Origin: Candidatus Melainabacteria bacterium
GTDB taxonomy: Bacteria; Cyanobacteriota; Vampirovibrionia; Gastranaerophilales; Gastranaerophilaceae
Direction of reading: 5' to 3'
Length of the DNA stretch: 64,000 bases
NCBI GenBank assembly: GCA_022009935.1
Contig: CP091731.1
Span: forward strand, 310,001 to 374,000
Of the stretch, positions 41,465-53,304 are shown in pieces; within the stretch, counting starts at the first letter, position 1; each line of letters starts with the position of its first letter. The position numbers and the translations under genes are program-made. The notes under the pieces were generated by a model. The model searched no databases. It saw nothing but the letters and a program-made list of their open reading frames with translations, and was not told where the DNA came from.

Positions 41465-43145
41465 TATGAATATGGAAGCACAATTTTGAATTGAGTCCCC
41501 ACATTAATCTCTGATTTAAACGTTATATTTCCATTATGTTTTTCAATAATTTTTTTGCATATAGCAAGTCCAAGCCCTGTCCCTTCACCATAAGGTTTTG
41601 TTGTAAAACCTTGATTAAATATCTTATTTATATTTTTTTTAGCTATTCCACAACCTGTATCTTTAAATATTATTTCAAGATTGTTTTCGTTCATTAATGT
41701 CGAGATTTCAATCTTTCCAAAGCCTTGAATACTTTGTTTTGCATTCATAATCAAATTCATAAATACTTGATTTAGCAAATTCGGATAACATTTTATTTGA
41801 TTAACATTTGAATAGTTTTTTGACAATTGTTATTTTGTTTTTCAATTCATGATTTAATAACTCCAAAGTTAAATCAATTTCGTCATTGACATTTACGCTT
41901 TGAAGTTGTGCTTCGTCCAATCTTACAAATTTTTTCAGTGATATAACAATATTTTTTATACGTTTTATTGCTTCTTCGTCCAGTTTATTTATGTGTTGAA
42001 GTTTTTGAATTAAATATTTATCTTCATTTTTTTCAAATATTTTCTTCAATATTTTAAAACTTATGTTATTATTTGAATTAATTGAAGCTAATGGGGTATT
42101 AATTTTATGTGCAACGCCTGCTATCAGTTGTCCAAGTGATGCCATTTTTTCAGAATTAATCAAGTGTATTTGGGTTTCTTTTAATTCGTTTAATGTTTTT
42201 TTAGTTCTTTATTAGTACTTTTAACTTTATCAAATAAATTTGCAAGGCTGCAAGCTTGTGAAATTTGAACAGCCAAAGATGAAATTAAATCACTTTGATT
42301 GGACAAACTAACTTTTGTTTTGAAAATCCGATTATTATCCCAAGCAATTTTTTTGGTGAAATATTGGTATTGTTATTCGAACAAGAGAGCTTTTGAAAAT
42401 TTTATCACTCTTTTTCAAAAGGCTTTAAAACAATGGTTGTCATATATTTTCTTTTTGAAAGTTTTTCAAATTCGTTGTCTGACAAAACGAACTTTGTATC
42501 ATGACTTAGTACGCTTTTTGTTCTCGGATAAATGTGGGTAACTTTAAATATTCCTTTGCGTTCAAATTTCGCAAAAGAAATAGTAAAAGCATTTATTAAA
42601 GGACATATTTCTTTCAAAGCCGACAGAATAATTTCGTTATAGTCAATGGATTTTCGAATTTTATCATTGATGCGGTTTAATATATTCATTTTCAAAACTT
42701 GAAGTTGAGCCGTATCTTTAAGTTCATTTAATTTTTTGTTTTCAAGTTCTAAATTGTTTTTTGTCTTTTCAAGTTTTATAAAATTAGAATTTAATTCTTG
42801 GAATTTATTTTCATAAGTAAGATTTTTAAAAGTTAAAATTTTTTCTTTGTTTTTGACATAAGAATTTAACTCATAAAATTTAAAATTAGAACTGTCGCTT
42901 CGATAATTTATAACAGCAAAAAAATTCTCGTTTGAAATAAGGCAAAAATCAATTGGTGTAAGGTTTATGTTCTTTTCCGGGTCAAGAACACAAAAATCAA
43001 AATCAAATTTATTTTTAAACCGATTAAGATTATCAATATTTCCAAATTCTTGAACAAAACAACTGTTAGTTGAAACAATATTATTGTTATTATCAAAAAC
43101 AACACAAGGAATATTTAATTTTTGCAAGAAATCATTCATATTCAA
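41464..43145 (-). CDS. Sensor histidine kinase
   Basis: About 558 residues. A PAS-like N-terminal segment (LQKLNIPCVVFDNNNNIVST) is followed by a coiled coil, a GAF-like region (LNRINDKIRKSIDYNEIILS) and the kinase core: LINSEKMASLGQLIAGVAHK-INTP (H box), NQVFMNLIMNAKQSI (N box), IIFKDTGCGIAKKN (G1) and GEGTGLGLAICKKI (G2). The residue after the phospho-His is Lys instead of the usual Glu. It has no membrane helix, so it probably senses a cytoplasmic signal. It overlaps the upstream PAP2-like gene by ATGA. Breaks lie near 41825, 42190-42210 and 42330-42415. Confidence 0.88.
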
Positions 43146-43597
43146 ACAAGTAAAACAAAATTAATGTAAGCAATGACAATTCCTGTAATGGCTCCAAAGA
43201 AAACCTCTAAAGGTGTGTGGCCAAGAAGTTCTTTCAATTTATCTCCGGCATCAATCGGATTATGTTGATAAATATCATCCATAATGCGGTTCAAGCACTG
43301 TGCCATTTTGCCTGCAGAACGTCTTAAACCTGCCGCATCGTACATAACAACAAGTGCATAAGTTGCAGCTATTGCAAATTCAACGGAATTCAATCCGCAA
43401 ACAATCGCAACGGCAGTTGTCAATCCGACAACACCTGCACTGTGGCTTGATGGCATACCACCTGTTGTAACTAACATGCGCCAATCTATTTTTCGATTTA
43501 TTATCATATATCCGAAAAATTTTAACAATTGAGCAATAATTGCAGCCTCAATGCCCGTAAACAACATAAATAATCCGGAATTTGTACTGTTAAACAT
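43142..43597 (-). CDS. Divergent PAP2-family membrane protein (YuiD/DUF212)
   Basis: A complete 151-residue frame: a hydrophobic start, KIDWRMLVTTGGMPSSHSAG, VVGLTTAVAIVCGL, DAAGLRRSAGKMAQCLNRIM and LKELLGHTPLEVFFGAITGI. The GGMPSSHSA and GHTPLEV blocks are typical of the divergent PAP2 family also found in cyanobacteria and plants. PAP2 enzymes remove phosphate from lipid phosphates; activity in this subgroup is unproven. Its position 2 bp after the prenyl synthase gene fits a role in prenyl phosphate metabolism. Confidence 0.88.
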   Translation of the reverse strand: MFNSTNSGLFMLFTGIEAAIIAQLLKFFGYMIINRKIDWRMLVTTGGMPSSHSAGVVGLTTAVAIVCGLNSVEFAIAATYALVVMYDAAGLRRSAGKMAQCLNRIMDDIYQHNPIDAGDKLKELLGHTPLEVFFGAITGIVIAYINFVLLV

Positions 43598-43599
43598 TG

Positions 43600-44468
43600 T
43601 TATTTAGCCCTCATTTTAATACTTTCAACCAACTCCATAAATATTTTAGACTTAAACTTGTTACTTTCTAATATATCACAACATCTTTCACAATAATAGC
43701 CAAGTTTTATTTTTGATTGTTCCATTCCAAAAAAATTTGACAAAAGTTGCTTTTGAGGCTTTTTTCATCTTTTTTGGGCGTTTTCCCCAAAACTTCAAAA
43801 GTTTGAGTTTCATCAATAATATCATCTGAAATTTGAAAAGCCATACCAAAATATTGCGCAAATTTTGTCAATTCATTCAACAAGTTTTCATCAGCATTTC
43901 CAAGTATTGCACCTATACGAATTGCACATTCAAAAAGTGCACTTGTTTTTTTTTGAATGAATATAGCTTAAAGTTTCGTATGGTATATTTTTTTCCTTCA
44001 CTATCCAAATCCATAATTTGACCGGAAATAATTCCATAAACACCTGCCGCGTTAAAAAACTCATTCAAAATTTTTATTTTTACAGTTGCATCAACATTTG
44101 AATAATTCATCATTATTTGTGGTGCAAAAGACAACAAAGCATCTCCTGCCAACACTGCCGTTGCTTCTCCAAACACTTTGTGGTTTGTCAATTTGCCTCG
44201 TCTATAGTCATCATTGTCCATACAGGGCAAATCGTCGTGTATCAAGCTTTGACAATGAAGCATTTCAACTGCGCATCTTTGAGCTTAACCCTATAACATA
44301 ATCACCTGAAATCATTCTTAAAGTTTCAAGCAACATGACAGGTCGTAAACGTTTTCCTCCGTTTAAAACAGAATATTTCATTGATTTATATATTTTTTCA
44401 GGATATTTTATTTCAAGGTATTCTTCAAGTTTTTTTTCAATTATTTGTTTATAGTCATCAAATTTCAT
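43600..44468 (-). CDS. ispA: Polyprenyl (farnesyl/geranylgeranyl) diphosphate synthase
   Basis: About 290 residues. It has YSVLNGGKRLRPVMLLE, the first Asp-rich motif in SLIHDDLPCMDNDDYRRGK and TNHKVFGEATAVLAGDALL. After breaks near 43955 and 43965 the second Asp motif is GMAFQISDDIIDET. Four residues inside the first Asp-rich motif (D-D-x-x-x-x-D) mark the bacterial IspA type. It condenses IPP with allylic diphosphates to make C15 or C20 chains. The ATG overlaps the rsgA stop by ATGA. Other breaks lie near 43765 and 44285. Confidence 0.88.
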
Positions 44469-45493
44469 TTTTCTTCCTCTATTTTATTTTTCAAACTCTG
44501 ATTTTGCACTCGTCTTGATTGACTTCGCTTTTTACCGCTTATTTTTACATAAGTTTTTTGTTGATTAGTTTTATAATTTAATTCAACTTTGTTTCCGTTA
44601 TAGGTAATTTTTTCTTTGTATTTTTTAGCCTCATTTAAAAAGCACAAATAACTTTCATAACGTGATATATTGATGTTATCACCAACATTATTTATTATAT
44701 TACAAAATTGTTCATCGACGTGCGTGCAATTATTGAATTTACAATTTTTTTATACTGATTAAACTCAACAAACAATCTATCCAGTTCATTTGGCATAATA
44801 AAATCAAAACTTAAATATGAAAATCCCGGAGTATCTATAATATAAGACTCTTTTGCATCTTCAAATTCAAGGTTATACATCTGCAAGTGTCTTGTTGTAT
44901 GCGTTCCTCTTTCATTTTTTTTGCTTATTTTATTTGTTTTCAATGTCAAGTTTTTGTTGAGCAAATTGACAATTGAAGACTTCCCTACTCCTGAAACACC
45001 TGATAAAACAGTCGTTTTATTTTTTTAACTTGTTTTTTAAATCTCTAAAACCTGCATTTTGTTGCACACTTGTGACAATTGTTTCATATCCTATATTTTT
45101 ATAAATATCCACATTTTTTTCAATTTCTCTTGCTGAACACAAATCTGATTTATTAAAACAAATTATTGGCTTTATTTTATTGTATTCAAAAAACACAAAA
45201 AACGATTAATTTGTGTGTGATTAATTTCCGGTTCTTTTTAATGCAACCACAAGCATTGCTTGGTTTATATTAGCAACCTTTGGTCGTGTCAGTTCATTTT
45301 TTCTGTTTGAAACTTGACAGATAATTCCTTGATTGTTTATTTCGTTTATTTTTTCAAAGAACACATCATCTCCAACAAGAACATTTTGTTTCTGTTTTTT
45401 CAAAACTTCTTTCAACTTGCACTCAAAGACATCAGATTTATAATCTACATAATAAAAATCAGAATGTATTTTAAAGACTTTTCCTTTTTCCAT
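44465..45493 (-). CDS. rsgA: Ribosome small subunit GTPase RsgA
   Basis: About 343 residues with an N-terminal OB fold (MEKGKVFKIHSDFYYVDYKS, VLVGDDVFFEKI, ICQVSNRKNELTRPKVANIN). The circularly permuted GTPase motifs are present: INQICVQQEK-like G4 in a broken stretch, G1 VLSGVSGVGKSSIVN, G2 GTHTTRHLQMY and G3 YIIDTPGFSYLSF. The Zn-binding end is CKFNNCTHVDEQFC-like. RsgA helps late maturation of the 30S subunit. Breaks lie near 44735, 45020 and between 45060 and 45225. Confidence 0.9.
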
Positions 45494-45555
45494 TTAACAA
45501 TTTTACTATACATTAAACATTTTGACCACAAGTTTACAAAATGAAACATGAAAAA

Positions 45556-46151
45556 TCATAGCAAAATTGCACCTTGACGTAAAACAGACAAATTTTCATT
45601 TTCAATTTTGACAACGGTTGACTCAATACCTTTTGCTTTGTAGCCATAATCTTCAAAGATGTAATCAATTTTATTTCCAAGTTCATTTTTGACATCTTCA
45701 AAAGATTTTCCACTTGTATTGCCCGAAACATTTGCACTTGTGGTTGCAAGAACATGTCCATCAATTATGTTACAAATTTTTTGAAAAACAACATTATCAG
45801 GCACTCGAACCCCAACTGTATTCATATTGGAAGTTATAAATTTGGGTGTTAAATCAGATTTTTCACTTACAATTGTTAAAGCTCCGGGAAAATATTGCTT
45901 AACCAATAAATTAGTTTTTTCGCTTGGATTTTTAATATACTTTTTTAAATTTTCATAGTCATTTGACATAAGTATCAATGGTTTTTTTGCTTCACGCTTT
46001 TTTATTTCATATATTTTTTTTAACTGCTTTTTTCATTATCAGGCAAACAACCCACTCCCCAAACAGTGTCGGTCACAAAAGCAATAACACCGCCTTTTTT
46101 TAAAATATTATTTATATTTTTAATAAAATTTTCATCTTCAAATATTTCCAT
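45556..46151 (-). CDS. tsaC: Threonylcarbamoyl-AMP synthase (TsaC/Sua5/YwlC family)
   Basis: About 199 residues. The start is MEIFEDENFIKNINNILKKG, then GVIAFVTDTVWGVGCLPDNE, the typical P-loop-less nucleotide site. KKPLILMSNDYE, YFPGALTIV, TVGVRVPDN and VLATTSANVSGNTS complete the family signature. It makes threonylcarbamoyl-AMP for the tRNA t6A modification. One break is near 46025. The start lies 4 bp after the murJ stop. Confidence 0.9.
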
Positions 46152-46155
46152 AATT

Positions 46156-47742
46156 TTATCTTATCACCTTTGATTTTATTCTTAAAAATAATTCTTTTGC
46201 ATAACTTAATTTGAATGCACAAGTCATTGCTGCATACACAATCGATAAACCAATGAATATTAAAAGTCTTTCACAATAACCATCGGCAAGCTTGCAACTT
46301 TTATATACTTATACAAAACAACTCCAACAATAAAAGCCAAAATTGCACTTATTGACATAATAAAAAACTCTTTTAAATAAATTTTGAAATCCATTTTGAT
46401 TTTTTTTCTTACAAATAATCCCAACAACAACCCGTTAATCAAAGTTACAAACGAAGTTGAAAGAGTTATCCCGCCAATACCCAAAGGTTTTACAAATATA
46501 AAATTCAAAACAATTTTAGTCAAAACCGAAGAAAGAGCGACATAAAAAGGAGTTTTAGAATCATTAAATGCAAAATAAACTCGTGTTAAAGAATCACGAA
46601 AAATGTATGGAATAATAGAAACAGACAAAAATATTAATGCCATTGTAACCATCTTGGTTGCATTTGCATCAAATTGTCCTCGTTGAAATAAAATGACAAT
46701 AGCATCATCGTGAAAACAGCAATATTCCAATTAAAATAGGAAAAGCAGCAAAATTTAATAAACCTATTCCTTTATTAAAATAATATTTTATCCCGTCAAA
46801 ATCTTTCTGTGCAACGAGTTTTGAAAAAAGTGGAAATAAAGGAACCAAAAAGCCGTTACTAAAATACCAACCGGAAATTGAAACACACGATTTGCATATC
46901 CAATAGCCGTCCAAGCACCTGTTTCAAGTTGTGATGCAAAAAACATGTCAACATAGATATATATTTGCCCAACCGTGCTACTTAATATTGAAGGGAACAA
47001 AAGCTCCAAGATGTTTTTATATTTTTCATTTTTTATGCAACAAAGTGTAGGCTTATATTTATACCCCAATTTGAACGCCTTGGGCAACTGAAAAATAAAC
47101 TGCACCAAAGCTCCAACGGTTGTTGCCAAAGCCAATGTATATCCCATAGAATCATTTTTCACAAGCGAAACTGCAAAAATAATGACAAAACTCACAAGCA
47201 TTGGGGAAATGTTTGGTATTAAAAACTCGTTATATGTCACCAAAATACCATAATATATACCAATTAAGCCACCAGTAACCAGAATTGGTGACATTATTTT
47301 CAAATGTGTTGATGCAAGTGCTATTAAATCAGGATTTCCACCTGAAATTATAATTTGACAAATCACATCCGAAAACATAAAAACAAACAAAGTCAAAGCA
47401 AAACACACAAGAAATGTTGCTGTGACAAAAGTGTTGAAAAAGATTTACGGCAAATTTTGGTGTTTTGTCATCAACTCCAACAATTTTACCAAACACACTC
47501 ACAATTGCACTGTGAAAAGGCCCGCCAACTCCGCCAAAAAGTATTAACATCAAAGATGGTATTTGATAAGCGTAAAAATACGCATCAGACACAAGACCAA
47601 CCCCATAATATTTCGCAATTACAACATCTCTAAAAAAACCAACAACTTTGCTTATTATAATAACTACCGCTATTAACCAAGCTGCTTTTAATAAACTTAT
47701 GCCTTTTTTATTCTGATTTATATTATTTTCTTCCGATTGCAT
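46156..47742 (-). CDS. murJ: Lipid II flippase MurJ
   Basis: About 528 residues with 14 expected membrane helices. The family start is LKAAWLIAVVIIISKVVGFF-RDVVIAKYYG, then SDAYFYAYQIPSLMLILFGG. Later parts include FPSILSSTVGQIYIYVDMFF, AIGYANRVFQFPVGIL, YFNKGIGLLNFAAFPILIGI and RDSLTRVYFAFNDSKTPFYV. MurJ flips the peptidoglycan precursor lipid II across the inner membrane. Breaks lie near 46265, 46715, 46855 and 47445. It follows the SpoIID-like gene by 20 bp. Confidence 0.92.
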
Positions 47743-47762
47743 TGTTTCTTTTCTCTTTTTAT

Positions 47763-49488
47763 TTAATCACAATTAAATTCTACAAAAGTTTTTATGCTAA
47801 CTTTGTTTAAATTTTTTTCATCTTTAATCAAAGTAAGTTTGATTTTGTTTTCTCCCGACAGCAGATATTTTGAAATATCCTCCTTGTGTCTTATTATTGC
47901 CGGGTTTAGATTTATTTCTATTGTATTATTATTAATTTCTGCTTTAATTTTGGCAAATGATAAATTGTTCTCAAAAACAATACAAGCATTTTTGTCTTTT
48001 GTAAAAAACGAAGCCAGATATTCATTGTCGGCATAAGTTAAATTGTGAGGAACTGTCCCCAAGTTTATATGAGAATAGTAATGCTTTAATATTTGTTCAT
48101 AATTGTGACCTCTTTTGGCCATGTTTGCTGCGCCAAATTGACTTAACCCGACACCATGTCCAAAACCGCCGCCTATTGCTTTAATTTCATCAAAATAAAC
48201 AGGCAAGTTGTTTGCAAATTCATCTTTTTCAAACTGATAAAAAGCATTTTTCAAGCTATTTTCGCCTAAATTTTCTTTGTTGTAGATAGATTGAAAAACA
48301 CAATTTGCACTTTTTAACATTTTATTATTTTTAAGAAAAAGTTTTCTTATAATAAGTTCTTTTTTACATTAAATGTTATATTATCAAAAATAATATCCAT
48401 ACTTATTATTTTGCCGCTTTCGCCGCGTTCAAGCACTTTTATATCTTTCAATTTACCAAAATCAAAATTTTTCTCAACTTTCGGATGAATAAAACCTGAA
48501 TTAATATTTTGTAAAATTCTTTTTTTAAGTATATCCTCAAGCTCATTTCCAGTCCATGTTGTTGCCCAGCGATAATATGGGGAATCAACGTCATAGGAGT
48601 CAATTTTATTAGTATAAAACCAAGTTGCAAGCCCTTCCGTTTCAAGTTTTTGAACGTTTATATTATCCGGCTTAGCTTTTAAATAAGGAATGTCATGTGA
48701 AGGAAATTTGATTTTAGGCTTATTTACAGAAAATGCATTTTTGTAGCTTTCGCTGTATCCGCCAATTGTTGAACAGTACAAAGCCAATATAAGCTCGTCT
48801 TTATATAAAGCTACAACACCTTTTGTTTCGTCAACAGCTTGATTGGAAAGCGGTTTTCGACTAGACATACCATAATAAACCTGAGAAGCAGTCGAGTCAC
48901 ACACATCAAACTCTTTATAAAATTTTTCACGAGGTTTTAAAACATAGTTTCTTGCAGCCACACTTTGTGCTTTTAAAGCTTCCAGCCCAAACCTGACAGG
49001 CATTTCATTGGGAACAACACTTTTTAAATAGTTTTCTAGCGGCACAACATTAACAATTGCAAATTTGTTTATTTGCGTTTTATTAAGCAATAAGCTCAAT
49101 TGTTCCGTCGTATGAAACATCAATCCCTGCTCGTTTTAACCCAACAATTTGCAAATTTCCGTCATTATTTTGTGTTTTTATCTCAAGCAGATTATTTGTT
49201 GTTTCTACATTTTGTTTGTTATCTGAAGATAAAATGTATTTTTGATTATTATATTTTATATTTAAAATCTCGTTATTTTTTAAACTAAGAAGTTTTTTTT
49301 TGCTTTGTTTGTCAACAACGTAAAAATCAGCATTTGAGGTTATAGAAGTTTCATTATATAAAAGTTTTGAAAAATCGTTTGATGAAATCCCAACTCGAAT
49401 TAATTTGTTTGTACTATAAGCATTTGCGAAACTCCCCCAAAAAAACTTATCGCAAATACAATTAATATTAAGATAAACTTTTTTTCAC
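47763..49488 (-). CDS. SpoIID/LytB-domain protein
   Basis: About 575 residues. The start is a GTG with AGGA 8 bp upstream and a signal peptide (KFILILIVFAISFF, corrected). The SpoIID core reads VVPLENYLKSVVPNEMPVRF, GLEALKAQSVAARNYVL, DSTASQVYYGMSSRKPLSNQ and ALYCSTIGGYSES. It ends with the conserved GGGFGHGVGLSQFGAANMAK and YEQILKHYYSHINL. SpoIID proteins are lytic transglycosylases acting on denuded glycan. Outside sporulating bacteria, as in cyanobacteria, they act in wall remodelling. Its place before murJ fits. Breaks lie near 48330, 49115, 49420 and 49475. Confidence 0.88.
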
Positions 49489-49581
49489 TTAAAAATTCCT
49501 ATATATTATATACAAGATTAATTTTACCTCAACAATAATAAAGTAAAATAATTTTAAGAAAATGTAACAAATTAAGATATA

Positions 49582-49610
49582 TTGCAAAAATGTATAAAAA
49601 ATGATAATCT
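49582..49610 (+). promoter_or_regulatory. Possible sigma-70 promoter of the pilin-like gene
   Basis: TTGCAA at 49582-49587 and TAATCT at 49605-49610 are separated by 17 bp, 28 bp before the GTG start. Confidence 0.4.
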
Positions 49611-49638
49611 AAATAAAAAAGTTGGAGTTTAAAAAGAA

Positions 49639-51576
49639 GTGAATATATTTAAATTTAAACATTTAGCCTCATCCGAAAATAAAAACAAAGCTAATAAAAT
49701 TGATATAAAAGAAATAAACGGTTTTACCTTTGTTGAAGTCATACTTGTTATGGCATTAGTAAGTTTTTATATATCGTGACAATGAAAGTTATTCAACACA
49801 ATCTTGATCAAAAGTTCCCGTCTATGTCTATAATTTATATAAAAATTTGGACAACGAAAGTAAACTTTTAACTAAAAAATTGATTGAGGAAGCTAATAGC
49901 TCTGAAGGTGGCGGCAGTGGCTCAAATTCTAACCAAAAACAATTGATGATGTGTTAAAAGGAATGGATGCTAAAACTTATTGCCAAGCTTTTGCTAATGA
50001 TGCAAATTTAATCGGTAATGCTGATTGTGAAAACAGTATTAAAAATATTGAAACCAGCAAGTCTGAAAGTAAATCTTTAACATATAATTGCAAAAGAACA
50101 TATAAGTTTAATGTTTATAGTAATGGAAAATATAAAGAAACTTTTACTCCAAGCTATAATGCCAATTTACCTCAATGCAAAGACAATCAAAACTTTGATG
50201 ATGATACTATAAGTTGCAATGCAAAGCCCACACAAAAAATAGCCGATTTGATGTTAAACAACACTCAAAATTATCATACCTATACATGTGGCAATAAAAG
50301 TGAGGCAGTGGACAACAATGAAACAAAACCAGATGTCGCTGCATTTAGTATCGACACTAAACAAAATATACAAAAATCTTTAAAAACAACTAACAACGTT
50401 CATTTGAATTTTGTAACGTTAAAACCTGGAAACAACAAATATTCTATTACATATAATTTGGCTGCAATTGTAACTCAGGATGAAATATGTCCTATTCCTA
50501 CCAAAGCTAAATTTAAAAATGCCTCAGGATCGTTTACCCTATGTTTACTAAGTAAAAAATTATTAATAAATACAGATCCAAAAACATATGACTCATATTT
50601 ATCGGCTTGTTTAGCAAAAGATTATGGTTCAAATAAAGAGGTAAGGAAAAATCGATTGGGTGGAGCTATTTATTGTAGCAAAGGTCAGGATAGTAATATA
50701 TTTAATGCAAAATATAATAGTACAACAAACACATATTCAACAAGTGGCTCTGTAGGCATTGTATTTTGTAAGGAAAAATTTAGTCAAGATTGTTGGGATT
50801 ATCCTGGAGGTGGAAGAGATAGAGAATATGCAACTAAGCAAATTGATTATACAACTCCAACAATGGGTAGCTCATGTAATTCTTATTTAAATTATACGAA
50901 GGAAGCAACAGAATTTGACTCAAGCAATAAGAAAACTGTAAAAGACTATGCAGTTGTAGGTGGAAAATCTAATAATAGAACAGGATATTGTTTGGCAATG
51001 GTAACTCAACAAATTACAATGTCTAATAAAAATACGTTAACAACATATTTTAACAAATGGAACACTTTTTTAATACTAAAGAAAATGGTAATATTTTTAC
51101 CAAAGCAACAAAAGCCGCGATAAGCTCCCAGACAAAAAAAAGAAGGTGTTGTTACAAACACATTAGACAAAATTTCTAGCACAAACAACTATCTTGCTCA
51201 TTTTATCTATGCCGCAATAGACACCTCGTTTGAAAAAGGTGAAATGGGCAAAAATATCTTTGTCTTTGAACAATTTGGCAGCAAAATTATTCCTGTCGGA
51301 TATCTTGCAAATAATCAAAACACACCTTTAAAATTTGATGTAATAACAAGAAACCCGGAAACATTCAAAATAGAAAAAGTTAATTACAAAAACGGCATGG
51401 AAAAACGTCCATTAACATTCTGTGAAGCTATGAAATATACAGGAGAGAAATTTTCTCAATATTGTGGTTGTAAAGATGCAAATGGCAAAATTGTTACACA
51501 ATACACCAAAATAGCAACTTGTGACAATAAATTTGGTTGCATAATTCGTCCGGTGCAACCAAGTTCTGGTAAATAA
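49639..51576 (+). CDS. Large type IV pilin-like (prepilin) protein
   Basis: About 645 residues. A 30-residue leader ends in G, followed by FTFVEVILVMALV, the class of N-terminal helix cut and methylated by prepilin peptidase, with Glu at +5. I chose the GTG at 49639. The rest is a large Asn/Thr/Lys-rich ectodomain with about 20 Cys (CQAFANDANLIGNADC, YNCKRTYKFNVYSNG, CGNKSEAVDNNE, DEICPIPTKAKF), ending FCEAMKYTGEKFSQYCGCKD and CDNKFGCIIRP. It is three to four times longer than a normal pilin, so it may be a minor pilin with an adhesive tip domain. Breaks lie near 49765, 49815, 49940, 51055 and 51125. Confidence 0.75.
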
Positions 51577-52047
51577 TCATCTATGATAATTTTCGTTATT
51601 TAGTATTTTAAAAGCCCGATATATTTGTTCAAGCAAGATAACACGTATCATTTGATGTGTAAATGTCATTTTGGAAAAACTTAATTTGAAGTCGGCTTTT
51701 TTAGAAATATCATCATCAAGCCCATTAGCACCGCCTATAATAAGCGTAAGTTCATTGTAACCATCATTTGATATGTCTTTAATTTTTTGAGCCAAATCCG
51801 GTGAGCTTAATTGTTTTCCTTCAATTTCCAATGTAATAATATAAGAATTTGTATTTAAATATTGAAGTATCTTTTTTACTTCATTTTGTTTGTATTTTTT
51901 ATAATCTTTTTCATCAAAAATCGGCTCGCTTGGAATCTCAACAATTTTTAAGCTACAGTATGAACTAAGACGCTTAATATATTCATTGATAGATTCTCTA
52001 AAATAAGTTTCTTTTATTTTGCCGATTGCGATAACCGTTATATTCAT
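51577..52047 (-). CDS. rlmH: 23S rRNA (pseudouridine-1915-N3) methyltransferase RlmH
   Basis: A complete 156-residue SPOUT enzyme. It has MNITVIAIGKIKETYFRESI at the start, LEIEGKQLSSPDLAQKI, LIIGGANGLDD (SAM-binding knot) and FSKMTFTHQMIRVILLEQIY-RAFKILNNENYHR at the end, the strongly conserved RlmH tail. It methylates pseudouridine 1915 of 23S rRNA. The start overlaps a small upstream gene by TAATG. It is convergent with the pilin-like gene with no gap between stop codons. Confidence 0.96.
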   Translation of the reverse strand: MNITVIAIGKIKETYFRESINEYIKRLSSYCSLKIVEIPSEPIFDEKDYKKYKQNEVKKILQYLNTNSYIITLEIEGKQLSSPDLAQKIKDISNDGYNELTLIIGGANGLDDDISKKADFKLSFSKMTFTHQMIRVILLEQIYRAFKILNNENYHR

Positions 52048-52213
52048 TATTTTTCAATGTGTACAGGAATGAAACCTAATTTTGTCATAAATTTAACGCT
52101 TCTACTTTTTATAGGAGTTTTTTGGGAAAGATTTTTTTACTCTTGTTATTTGTTTCATCTTTGTTGTCATTTTGATAATTAAAAATAAATTTTGTTAATT
52201 CGGGGCTTAACAT
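52047..52213 (-). CDS. Small protein coupled to rlmH
   Basis: A 55-codon gene: MLSPELTKFIFNYQNDNKDE, TNNKSKK, then after a break near 52120 TPIKSRSVKFMTKLGFIPVH-IEK. It has one of the best ribosome-binding sites in the window (GGAGGAG, 6 bp before the ATG) and its TAA overlaps the rlmH ATG. It is a soluble, basic protein with no family I recognise. The rlmH coupling suggests a ribosome-related role, but this is only context. Confidence 0.55.
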
Positions 52214-52380
52214 ATTTACTCCTCCAAAAGTTTACTTTATAATTAAACCAAATAAATATGAAAAATTGTCTTTTTTTCAATATATTTTACAAATTTTAAT
52301 AATAATATTGAAAACTTTTTGCTATCAATGGTTTTATTTTTTTATATTTATGTTAAAATATTTTAAGAAACGGATTTTTT

Positions 52381-53304
52381 ATGATTGAATATGCAATAAG
52401 ACTTGTTAAAAATAAATTTTATGCACTTAATTTAAAAGAAGGTTTAAGTGTTAAGCTTATGGCGATTATGTCGTTGTTATGACAGACAAAGGTGAAGAAA
52501 TTGCTAAAGTCTTTAAAGTTTGTTCAAAAGTTTCTGCTGTTTGGGAGAAAAACAAACCGGAATTTATAAATGTTGTTAAGGTTTTGAGCAAAGAAGAAAC
52601 TGCAAAAATTGATGATATAAAAAAAGATGAAGACAGTGCTTATAAAAAGTGTCTTGAATTAATTAGTAAACACAAACTTGGAATGAATTTGGTAAAAGTT
52701 AAATATACGTACGATAAAAGAAAAGTAACTTTTTATTATACTGCAAAAGAACGTATTGATTTTCGTGAATTATTGAAAGATTTGACTCAAACTTTCAAGA
52801 AAACAAGAATAGACTTAAGACACATTGGTGTTCGTGATGAAACCTCCATTATGGAAGGTGTCGGCGTTTGTGGAAAAGAGTTTTGTTGTTGTAGTTTCTT
52901 AAGAAAATTTGAAAATACAAATATCAAACTTGCAAAAGACCAAAATCTGCCGATTTCTCCGGGAAAAGTTTCAGGAACTTGTGGAAGGTTGTTGTGTTGC
53001 TTAAATTATGAATATTCAAATTATATTGAAGCGGCTAAAGGTATGCCTCCTGTTGGTTCTGTTGTGATGACATCGGATGAGCTTGGGAAAAGTTTGCCAA
53101 CTTAATTTCTTGAATTCAAAAATTTATGTCAAACTTGAAGACGGTAAAATCAAAGATTATTTAAAAGATAATCTTGAAATGGTTGACACTGATGTCAACA
53201 TAGACATTGAAACTCCATTTAACTACTCAAATCACAATGATGATATTGAAATAGACATTAAACAACTTGAAGACGACAGAAATAGTTCAACAGGCAATGT
53301 TTAA
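52381..53304 (+). CDS. ricT: PSP1-domain protein RicT
   Basis: About 307 residues. The PSP1 core is VKYTYDKRKVTFYYTAKERI-DFRELLKDL, RIDLRHIGVRDETSIM, GVGVCGKEFCCCSFL and SGTCGRLLCCLNYEYSNY. The two Cys clusters bind iron-sulfur in the RicA/F/T complex of Bacillus, where RicT helps RNase Y-dependent RNA maturation. In organisms without RicA/F, PSP1 proteins occur alone. Breaks lie near 52465 and 53093. Its last 4 bp overlap the convergent purL stop. Confidence 0.9.
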
